A stretch of DNA of 5,063 nucleotides, taken from positions 1 through 5,063 of the forward strand of contig JAICHC010000280.1 of assembly GCA_025922795.1 (NCBI GenBank), read 5' to 3'. Shown one piece after another: positions 1-5,063 of the stretch. Under the pieces are notes generated by a model. That model did no database searches and had not been told where the DNA came from. It saw nothing but the letters and a program-made list of their open reading frames with translations. The DNA comes from Candidatus Binatia bacterium. GTDB lineage: Bacteria; Desulfobacterota_B; Binatia; UBA9968. The position numbers and the translations under genes are program-made. Every line of letters starts with the position of its first letter. Positions within the stretch are counted from its first letter, which is position 1.

Positions 1-694
1 CAAGGAAAGCGGCGCCAATGCGAGCGTCATTTACGTGCCGCCGCCGTTTGCCGCTGACGCTATCCTCGAAGCGGCTGATGCGGCGATTGCGCTGATCATT
101 TGCATCACCGAGGGCGTACCGGTGCGCGACATGGTCAAGGTGAAGCGTTATCTCGCCGGACGCAGCTCGCAGCTCCTCGGGCCCAATTGTCCGGGAACGA
201 TTACGCCCGGGGAGTGCAAGATCGGCATCATGCCGGGTCATATTCACAAGCCGGGAAGCATCGGCGTGGTGTCGCGTAGCGGCACGTTGACCTACGAAGC
301 GGTGGATCAGCTCACGCGTTTGGATCTGGGCCAGTCGACGTGTGTCGGCATCGGCGGCGATCCCGTGCATGGATTCGAATTCGTCGACGTCTTGAGAATG
401 TTCAACGAGGATCCTGCGACGGAAGGCGTGGTCATGATCGGCGAGATCGGCGGCAGCGCCGAAGAGGAAGCCGCTGCCTGGATCGAAAAGAATATGAAAA
501 AGCCGGTGGCAGGATTTATTGCCGGGCAGACGGCGCCGGCCGGTAAACGGATGGGCCACGCCGGGGCGATCATCGCCGGCGGCAAAGGCACGGCCAAGGA
601 AAAAATCGCCGCGATGAAGCAGGCCGGGATTCGCATGGCGTCGTCACCGGCGACCATCGGCAGAACGATGCAGGAGGCGTTAGCAAAACCATGA
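1..694 (+). CDS. sucD: Succinyl-CoA synthetase (ADP/GDP-forming) alpha subunit, 5'-truncated
   Basis: This is the C-terminal part of the alpha subunit of succinyl-CoA synthetase, the TCA-cycle enzyme that interconverts succinyl-CoA and succinate with formation of ATP or GTP. The reading frame is open from base 2, so the GTG at 35 is an internal valine and not a start. About 230 residues are visible; the E. coli protein is 289 residues, so roughly 60 N-terminal residues (the start of the CoA-binding Rossmann domain) lie outside. The family motif GPNCPG is at 179-196, followed by the IHKPG and [11 protein letters not shown] segments, IGGDPVHG, and [15 protein letters not shown]. The phosphorylated active-site histidine is in [16 protein letters not shown], codon 557-559. 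The C-terminus ends normally at a TGA that overlaps the ndk start. The beta subunit gene sucC is expected just upstream. Nucleotide preference (ATP or GTP) is set by the beta subunit and cannot be read here. Identification is secure. Confidence 0.97.
   Translation, partial: KESGANASVIYVPPPFAADAILEAADAAIALIICITEGVPVRDMVKVKRYLAGRSSQLLGPNCPGTITPGECKIGIMPGHIHKPGSIGVVSRSGTLTYEAVDQLTRLDLGQSTCVGIGGDPVHGFEFVDVLRMFNEDPATEGVVMIGEIGGSAEEEAAAWIEKNMKKPVAGFIAGQTAPAGKRMGHAGAIIAGGKGTAKEKIAAMKQAGIRMASSPATIGRTMQEALAKP
672..677 (+). promoter_or_regulatory. Probable ribosome binding site for ndk
   Basis: An AGGAGG sequence lies inside the 3' end of sucD, 13 bases before the ndk ATG at 691. It matches the anti-Shine-Dalgarno consensus, but the spacing is longer than the usual 5-9 bases. 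Initiation probably relies partly on coupling through the ATGA overlap with the sucD stop. Confidence 0.5.
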
Positions 695-1110
695 GCGTGG
701 AAAAAACTTTGTCGATCATCAAGCCCGACGCGGTCGGCAGAAATCTCATCGGCGAGATTCTGCGCCGTTTCGAAGGCGCCGGGCTGAGAATCGCCGCGGG
801 AAAACTTCTGAAACTTACGCCGGAGCGCGCGCAGAGGTTTTATGCGGTGCACAAGGAGCGGCCCTTTTTCACTGGTTTGTGCGCTTACATGTCTTCCGGA
901 CCGATCTTCGTTGCGGTGCTCGAAGGCGAAAACGCGATTCTCAAGAACCGGGAAATCATGGGAGCGACCGATCCGGCCAAGGCCGCGCCCGGGACGATTC
1001 GGAAGGACTGGGGCCATGACGTGGAGCAGAACGCGGTCCACGGTTCGGACAGTCCGGAAACCGCAGCAAGTGAGATTAGCTTCTTTTTCAGGCCCGACGA
1101 AGTTCTCTAA
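691..1110 (+). CDS. ndk: Nucleoside diphosphate kinase
   Basis: This is a 139-residue nucleoside diphosphate kinase, which moves the gamma phosphate of ATP onto other nucleoside diphosphates through a phosphohistidine intermediate in the cytoplasm. The length fits the bacterial family (about 135-145). Visible motifs are the N-terminal [10 protein letters not shown] (6-15), [10 protein letters not shown] (51-60), the MSSGP strand (67-71), [19 protein letters not shown] (77-95), GTIRKDW (101-107) and the active-site [10 protein letters not shown] (114-123). His117 (codon 1039-1041) is the phosphorylated residue, and the usual SEISFFF-type helix/strand ends the fold. The ATG at 691 overlaps the sucD stop as ATGA, and the N-terminus fits the family exactly, so the start is well supported. 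Co-translation with sucD makes sense: the enzyme can equilibrate the nucleotide made by succinyl-CoA synthetase with the rest of the NTP pool. All key residues are intact. Confidence 0.97.
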   Translation: MSVEKTLSIIKPDAVGRNLIGEILRRFEGAGLRIAAGKLLKLTPERAQRFYAVHKERPFFTGLCAYMSSGPIFVAVLEGENAILKNREIMGATDPAKAAPGTIRKDWGHDVEQNAVHGSDSPETAASEISFFFRPDEVL

Positions 1111-1147
1111 GCGCCGCAGCGCGGCCCACTCAGGGTTGGATTCGTAG

Positions 1148-2215
1148 GTGAAGCCCAACATCAAAAACTTGAGCTTCCGCGAGCTAATGGCGTTTCTCGC
1201 TGATCGCCAACAGCCGGCCTACCGCGCCAAGCAGATCCGCCAGTGGTTGTTTCAAAAACGGGCGACGTCTTTCAGCGAGATGACCAATCTATCACGGCCG
1301 TTGCGCGAACAGTTGGAAGCGAATTTCACGATCGGCCGGCTAACGACGATTCGCCGCGCGCAGTCGGATGATGGCACAGTCAAGTTCCTCTTTGACCTTG
1401 GCGACGGCGCCAGCATCGAGAGCGTGCTGATTCCCGAGGCGCGGCGGTTAACCCTCTGTATCTCGACCCAGGCGGGTTGCGGCTTTGGCTGCGCGTTCTG
1501 TGCCACGGCGGTTTTGGGGCTCAAGCGCAATTTAACGGCGAGCGAGATTATCGATCAAATCATCGAAGCAGGTCGCACCCTGGGGGAGGATCAGCGCATC
1601 ACCCACATTGTTCTGATGGGCATGGGCGAGCCGCTGGCGAACTATGCCGAGACCCTCAAGGCGCTGGAGATCATCAGCAACGGCGAGTGGGGAATCGGCA
1701 TTTCGCCCCGACGGGTGACGCTTTCGACGGTCGGCTTAGTGCCGCAGATCCAAAAGCTCATGGAAGACAGTCACGTGAATCTCGCCATTTCATTGCACGC
1801 CCCCACCGATGAGCTCCGCGGTGAGCTGATGCCGGTCAATCGCAAGTACTCGTTGACCGAGTTGCTCGATTGTTGCCGCGCGTTGCCGATTCCGCGACGC
1901 AAACGCATTACTTTCGAATACGTTTTGCTCGGCGGCGTCAACGATTCCGAGCACCACGCGCGCCAACTCGCCAAGTTACTGCGGGGCATTCCCAGCAAGG
2001 TTAACGTGATTCCGTTCAATCCCCATCCCGGGAGCACTTTTTCAAGACCCTCGACTGAGCAGATCGAGCGCTTTCAGAATGTCCTGCGCGATCTAGGTGT
2101 GCAGATCAACGTGCGCCGGCCGCGTGGCGACGACATTCAGGCGGCTTGCGGACAACTTCAAGGCGAGGAGGCGGGACGGATGCGGCGGCGCGGACTCGCG
2201 GCTGAAGCGGTCTGA
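1148..2215 (+). CDS. rlmN: 23S rRNA (adenine2503-C2)-methyltransferase / tRNA A37 C2-methyltransferase, radical SAM
   Basis: RlmN is a cytoplasmic radical SAM enzyme that methylates C2 of A2503 in 23S rRNA and, in some bacteria, A37 of certain tRNAs. It uses two SAM molecules and releases SAH, methionine and 5'-deoxyadenosine. The 355-residue protein has the N-terminal accessory domain (PAYRAKQIRQWLF, 23-35; SFSEMTNLS, 41-49). The radical SAM cluster motif CX3CX2C is Cys111, Cys115 and Cys118. The SAM-binding MGMGEPLANY is at 157-166 and SLHAPTDELR at 215-224. The C-terminal RRPRGDDIQAACGQL (323-337) carries Cys334, the residue expected to hold the methyl group. Cys104, seven residues before the first cluster cysteine, matches the other catalytic cysteine of E. 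coli RlmN. The GTG start is fixed because an in-frame TAG (1145-1147) directly precedes it and the N-terminus has family-like length; no strong Shine-Dalgarno is seen, only AGGG at 1132-1135. The paralogue Cfr is less likely given the RlmN-type sequence and housekeeping context. Confidence 0.96.
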   Translation: MKPNIKNLSFRELMAFLADRQQPAYRAKQIRQWLFQKRATSFSEMTNLSRPLREQLEANFTIGRLTTIRRAQSDDGTVKFLFDLGDGASIESVLIPEARRLTLCISTQAGCGFGCAFCATAVLGLKRNLTASEIIDQIIEAGRTLGEDQRITHIVLMGMGEPLANYAETLKALEIISNGEWGIGISPRRVTLSTVGLVPQIQKLMEDSHVNLAISLHAPTDELRGELMPVNRKYSLTELLDCCRALPIPRRKRITFEYVLLGGVNDSEHHARQLAKLLRGIPSKVNVIPFNPHPGSTFSRPSTEQIERFQNVLRDLGVQINVRRPRGDDIQAACGQLQGEEAGRMRRRGLAAEAV

Positions 2216-2222
2216 CAGGCGG

Positions 2223-3083
2223 ATGGCACCCCCCATTGTCGGCGTCATAGGCGGCAGCGGTCTTTACCAGATCGCGGGGCTCGGCCGGATACGGGAGATC
2301 GAGGTCAGAACTCCCTTCGGTAAGCCGTCCGATAAGCTCATCAGCGGCCGGCTCGGCGAGTTCGAATTGATATTTTTGCCGCGCCACGGCAAGGGACATC
2401 GCTGGCTTCCGACCGAGGTGAATTTTCGCGCCAATATTTTCGCGCTTAAAAAACTCGGTGTCGAACGCATCATTTCGGTCAGCGCAGTCGGCAGTTTGCG
2501 GGAGAACATCACCCCCGGAGACTTGGTCATTCCCGACCAGTTTATCGATCGCACGACGCAGCGTCCCAGCACCTTCTTTGGCAATGGTCTGGTGGCGCAC
2601 GTGAGCTTGGCCGATCCATTTTGCAAGGATCTATCCAAGGTGCTCGCCGGCGCGGCGCGCCAGGAGAATGCCAATGTTCATGCCGGCGGAACGTATCTGT
2701 GCATGGAGGGACCGCAGTTCTCGACTCGCGCCGAGTCCCATTTATACCGCAGCTGGAATGCCCACGTGATCGGCATGACCAATCTCCAGGAAGCGAAGCT
2801 GGCGCGCGAGGCGGAGATCTGTTTTGTCACGATGGCGCTGGCCACCGATTACGATTGTTGGAACGAGCATGCCGGTGACGTGGAAATCGAGCACGTGCTC
2901 GCCGTGCTCAAGCGCAATGTTGACTTGGCGCAGCGCGTCATTCGCCGCGCGCTTGGCGAGTTCCCCAGGCAGCGTTCGTGCGTCTGTGCCTCGGCGCTAA
3001 AGGATGCTATCATCACGGAACGGTCGCGGATTCCGAAGAAGCTTAGCGCGGCGTTGCGACCGCTAATCGGGAAATATTTATGA
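2223..3083 (+). CDS. mtnP: S-methyl-5'-thioadenosine phosphorylase (MTAP family)
   Basis: This 286-residue protein belongs to the purine nucleoside phosphorylase/MTAP family. It should cleave 5'-methylthioadenosine with phosphate into adenine and 5-methylthioribose 1-phosphate, part of SAM and methionine salvage. Visible motifs are VGVIGGSGLY (6-15), the phosphate-binding PRHGKGHRWLP (53-63), SAVGSLRENITPGDLVIPDQ (87-106), MEGPQFSTRAE (161-171) and ATDYDCW (207-213). The aspartates at 209 and 211 are typical of enzymes that use 6-aminopurine (adenine) nucleosides; inosine/guanosine phosphorylases have Asn there. A CVC motif sits near the C-terminus (253-255). The ATG at 2223 is chosen because the family N-terminus begins there. 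The longer open frame back to GTG 2097 would overlap rlmN by 119 bases and adds an arginine-rich stretch unlike the family. The start is 7 bases after the rlmN stop; the only SD-like bases (AGGCGG, 2217-2222) abut the ATG, so translational coupling is likely. Activity on methylthioinosine or 5'-deoxyadenosine cannot be excluded. Confidence 0.93.
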   Translation: MAPPIVGVIGGSGLYQIAGLGRIREIEVRTPFGKPSDKLISGRLGEFELIFLPRHGKGHRWLPTEVNFRANIFALKKLGVERIISVSAVGSLRENITPGDLVIPDQFIDRTTQRPSTFFGNGLVAHVSLADPFCKDLSKVLAGAARQENANVHAGGTYLCMEGPQFSTRAESHLYRSWNAHVIGMTNLQEAKLAREAEICFVTMALATDYDCWNEHAGDVEIEHVLAVLKRNVDLAQRVIRRALGEFPRQRSCVCASALKDAIITERSRIPKKLSAALRPLIGKYL

Positions 3084-3985
3084 GCGTCTTGGTGGTTGGC
3101 ACAGTGGCATTCGATTCGATTGAAACGCCGTTCGGCTCGGCGGAGCGTATTCTCGGCGGCTCGGCATCCTATTTCGCTCTCGCCGCGTGCTTTTTCGCCC
3201 CGGTGCGGATCGTCGGTGTGATCGGCCGGGATTTTCCGCAGGATTATCTCGACCTGTTCACCCAGCGGAAGATCGACATTCAGGGCATTCAGCGCGCCGA
3301 GGGCGACACGTTTCACTGGCGCGGTCGCTATCATGAGGACATCAATTTGCGCGATACCGTCGAGCTCCAGTTAAACGTCTTGGCCGGCTTCGAGCCGAAA
3401 TTGCCCGAGCCTTACCGCGACGCGGAATATGTGTTTCTGGGCAACATCGATCCTGCGATGCAAATGGAAGTGCTGCGCCAAATCCGCCGCCTCAAGCTCG
3501 TGGTTTGCGACACCATGGATCATTGGATTCGCGAGAGCCGGGAAGAGCTTAAAAGGGTGCTCCAACGGATCGAGATCCTAGTCATCAATGATTCCGAGGC
3601 GCGGTTGTTGAGCGGCTACGACAATATCGTGAAGGCGGCGCGTGCCATCCTCAAGATGGGTCCCAAGATGGTGCTGATCAAACGCGGCGAGTACGGCGTC
3701 CTGCAATTTTCGGACTCTTCGGTGTTTGCCACGCCGGCATATCCCCTGGAGGAAGTGTTCGACCCCACCGGTGCGGGTGACTCGTTCGCGGGCGGATTTC
3801 TCGGCCAGTTGGCACGCTCGGCCGACCTTGGCCAGGGCGGTTTGCGGCGCGCCATTGTCTACGGCTCGGTGGTTGCTTCGTTCACCGTAGAAGATTTCGG
3901 CGTCAAACGGCTCACCGACGTGTCGATGCCGGAAATTGAAGAACGCTACCAGCGGTTTATTCAGCTGACTGATTTTCATTCCTGA
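3080..3985 (+). CDS. PfkB/ribokinase-family carbohydrate or nucleoside kinase, substrate unknown
   Basis: This is a 301-residue ATP-dependent kinase of the PfkB/ribokinase superfamily, probably cytoplasmic. The N-terminal strand VLVVGTVAFDSI (3-14) is followed by the di-glycine segment LGGSASYFA (25-33), which in this family contacts the substrate. NDSEARLL (170-177) and LIKRGEYGVL (199-208) are typical core elements. The C-terminal signature DPTGAGDSFAGGF (228-240) contains the GAGD anion hole and the catalytic base Asp234, so the enzyme looks active. The middle region (about 80-125, with RGRYHEDINLRDT and VFLGNIDP) does not match the ribokinase, fructokinase or adenosine kinase patterns I know, so I give no substrate. 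Its ATG overlaps the mtnP stop as ATGA, with no good Shine-Dalgarno, which suggests the two proteins are made together and work on related compounds. I recall similar kinases next to mtnP in other bacteria, from memory only. Family assignment is strong; function is open. Confidence 0.9.
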   Translation: MSVLVVGTVAFDSIETPFGSAERILGGSASYFALAACFFAPVRIVGVIGRDFPQDYLDLFTQRKIDIQGIQRAEGDTFHWRGRYHEDINLRDTVELQLNVLAGFEPKLPEPYRDAEYVFLGNIDPAMQMEVLRQIRRLKLVVCDTMDHWIRESREELKRVLQRIEILVINDSEARLLSGYDNIVKAARAILKMGPKMVLIKRGEYGVLQFSDSSVFATPAYPLEEVFDPTGAGDSFAGGFLGQLARSADLGQGGLRRAIVYGSVVASFTVEDFGVKRLTDVSMPEIEERYQRFIQLTDFHS

Positions 3986-3989
3986 AGCG

Positions 3990-4943
3990 ATGGAGTTGTC
4001 GATCGTTGTTCCCGTTTTCAATGAAGAGGAAAACGTCGAACCCGTAATCCGCGAGATCCATAGCGTCGTGTCCTCTCTGGAGAAGAGCTACGAGATCATC
4101 GTCGTGGACGACGGTAGCCGGGACCAGACCTTCACGCTCTTAAGCCGGCTGCACGAGAGCCAGCCCACGCTCCATATTATCCGGCTTAAGCGCAATTTCG
4201 GCCAAACGGCGGCTTTGGCGGCCGGGTTGGCTTACGCCCAGGGCGAGATCGTCGTGCTTATGGATGGTGACGGACAAAACGACCCGGCCGATATACCGGC
4301 ATTGCTCGCCAAGATCGAACAGGGAAACGATCTGGTCGTCGGTTGGCGCTTCGAGCGTCGGGACCCATGGCTCAATCGGCGCCTGCCTTCAATGATCGCT
4401 AACCGTTTGATATCGTGGACGACGAAAGTGAAATTACACGATTACGGCTGCACGCTTAAAGCGATGCGCAAGGAAATCGCGAAAGGCCTGCGGCTTTACG
4501 GCGAGATGCATCGGTTTATTCCGGCGATCGCTTACGAGCGCGGCGCCCAGGTCGCCGAACTCAAGGTCAATCACCGGGCGCGGCTCCATGGCGGGTCGAA
4601 TTACGGACTCACGCGCACACTGCGAGTCGTGCTGGATTTGCTCACCGTTAAGTTCTTAAGCAGCTACTCGACACGCCCGGCGCATGTATTCGGCCCGATC
4701 GGAGTGATCAGCGGCCTGATCGGATTCGCGCTCGCGCTCTATTTGAGCGTGCAAAAACTTATTTACCATCTTGAAATCGGTAACCGGCCGCTGCTCTTGC
4801 TGTCGATTCTGCTGATTTTCATCGGTTTTCAATTCGTGACCATGGGGCTGCTGGGCGAAATGCTGGCGCGAATCTATCATGAATCCCAGGATCGTACGTT
4901 TTACGTCATCGGCGAAATTTTGCAGGGTGGAGGGCGAACATGA
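3990..4943 (+). CDS. Membrane-anchored family 2 glycosyltransferase, polyprenyl-phosphate (DPM/DPG synthase-like) type
   Basis: This 317-residue protein has an N-terminal GT-A catalytic domain and a C-terminal membrane anchor. The GT2 start is [14 protein letters not shown] (3-16). The nucleotide-binding [10 protein letters not shown] is at 38-47, and the DxD-type metal site MDGDGQNDP is at 91-99, a variant of the more familiar DADLQ form. YGCTLKAMR (152-160) and [14 protein letters not shown] (200-213) are typical of enzymes that load a sugar onto undecaprenyl or dolichol phosphate. Two hydrophobic segments, about 233-254 and 267-290, should place the protein in the inner membrane. It likely transfers a sugar from a nucleotide sugar to a polyprenyl phosphate for envelope glycan or lipid modification; the sugar cannot be told from sequence. 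The ATG is four bases after the kinase stop, and no strong Shine-Dalgarno is visible. The next gene encodes a nucleotide-sugar dehydrogenase and overlaps it by four bases, which supports a glycan role. Confidence 0.92.
   Translation: MELSIVVPVFNEEENVEPVIREIHSVVSSLEKSYEIIVVDDGSRDQTFTLLSRLHESQPTLHIIRLKRNFGQTAALAAGLAYAQGEIVVLMDGDGQNDPADIPALLAKIEQGNDLVVGWRFERRDPWLNRRLPSMIANRLISWTTKVKLHDYGCTLKAMRKEIAKGLRLYGEMHRFIPAIAYERGAQVAELKVNHRARLHGGSNYGLTRTLRVVLDLLTVKFLSSYSTRPAHVFGPIGVISGLIGFALALYLSVQKLIYHLEIGNRPLLLLSILLIFIGFQFVTMGLLGEMLARIYHESQDRTFYVIGEILQGGGRT
4929..4934 (+). promoter_or_regulatory. Ribosome binding site for the nucleotide-sugar dehydrogenase gene
   Basis: GGAGGG lies five bases before the ATG at 4940, inside the 3' end of the glycosyltransferase gene. 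It is the best placed Shine-Dalgarno sequence in the window and supports that start codon. Confidence 0.7.
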
Positions 4944-5063
4944 AGTTGGCGATCGTTGGCGCAGGTTATGTCGGATTGGTTGCGGGCACCTGTTTTGCGG
5001 AGACCGGCAACGACGTGATCTGCGTCGATATCGATAAGAGCAGAATCGAAATGCTCAAGCTCG
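4940..5063 (+). CDS. UDP-glucose/GDP-mannose 6-dehydrogenase family protein, 3'-truncated
   Basis: Only the first 41 residues are present before the window ends. They form the start of an NAD-binding Rossmann fold: strand [11 protein letters not shown] with the GAGYVG dinucleotide loop at 7-12, helix [11 protein letters not shown], then the second strand VICVDID, where Asp30 should bind the NAD ribose. This pattern, with GYVGL and the CVDID strand, is characteristic of UDP-glucose 6-dehydrogenase and its GDP-mannose and UDP-N-acetylmannosamine relatives, which oxidise a nucleotide sugar to the uronic acid in two NAD-dependent steps. UDP-glucose dehydrogenase (ugd) is the most likely member, but the catalytic cysteine and substrate region are outside the window, so no symbol is given. 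The ATG overlaps the glycosyltransferase stop (ATGA, 4940-4943) and has a good Shine-Dalgarno. Confidence 0.88.
   Translation, partial: MKLAIVGAGYVGLVAGTCFAETGNDVICVDIDKSRIEMLKL

Noticed and set aside
1113..1125. A short GC hairpin (GCCGC, AGC loop, GCGGC) between ndk and rlmN that could be a terminator.
   Set aside because: The stem is only five base pairs and no run of T follows, so it does not resemble an intrinsic terminator; such hairpins are expected by chance in GC-rich DNA.
307..1164. A 285-codon open frame on the minus strand opposite sucD and ndk.
   Set aside because: It lies wholly antisense to two secure, intact genes, its translation shows no recognisable motif, and long antisense frames are common in GC-rich coding DNA.
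2164..2182. A strong Shine-Dalgarno-like GAGGAGGCGGGA followed by ATG at 2180.
   Set aside because: That ATG is in the rlmN frame (Met345), so it would make only an 11-residue peptide of the RlmN tail. It is about 50 bases from the mtnP start, too far to serve it.
2097..2222. A 42-codon N-terminal extension of mtnP from GTG 2097.
   Set aside because: It would overlap the conserved C-terminal end of rlmN, including the catalytic cysteine codon, in another frame. The added arginine-rich sequence is not part of the family, and the ATG at 2223 gives a family-like N-terminus.
4139..4190. A perfect 10-base inverted repeat (CTTAAGCCGG and CCGGCTTAAG, 32 bases between) inside the glycosyltransferase gene.
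   Set aside because: Both arms encode ordinary conserved parts of the GT2 domain, the spacer is long, and one such match in 5 kb is not far from chance. I see no second copy in the window.

Overview
The window is a densely packed bacterial gene string read entirely from the plus strand. It holds seven protein-coding genes, the first and last cut by the window edges, and almost no intergenic DNA. The largest gap is 37 bases (1111-1147). Three junctions are 4-base ATGA stop/start overlaps: sucD/ndk, mtnP/kinase and glycosyltransferase/dehydrogenase. The sequence is GC-rich and the protein sequences look like those of a Gram-negative, deltaproteobacterium-like lineage (Desulfobacterota, Binatota, Tectomicrobia or similar). 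That placement is an impression from protein similarity and gene order, not something the sequence proves.

Layout: 1-694 is the C-terminal part of the succinyl-CoA synthetase alpha subunit (sucD). 691-1110 is nucleoside diphosphate kinase (ndk). 1148-2215 is the radical SAM 23S rRNA/tRNA adenine-C2 methyltransferase RlmN. 2223-3083 is a methylthioadenosine phosphorylase-type enzyme (mtnP). 3080-3985 is a PfkB/ribokinase-family kinase of unknown substrate. 3990-4943 is a membrane-anchored family 2 glycosyltransferase of the polyprenyl-phosphate (DPM/DPG synthase-like) type. 4940-5063 is the N-terminus of a UDP-glucose/GDP-mannose-type nucleotide-sugar dehydrogenase.

The first half is central and nucleotide metabolism: substrate-level phosphorylation (SucD), balancing of nucleoside triphosphates (Ndk), ribosome modification that consumes SAM (RlmN), and salvage of a SAM-derived nucleoside (MtnP), with a coupled sugar or nucleoside kinase. 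From about 3990 the theme changes to envelope glycan synthesis. The spacing suggests one transcription unit, or two closely joined ones. No promoter, terminator, RNA gene, repeat array or mobile element is visible.

I do not see a clearly new biological system here. The observation most worth following is the uncharacterised PfkB-type kinase translationally coupled to mtnP. It may define an unassigned step in the handling of methylthioadenosine or 5'-deoxyadenosine.
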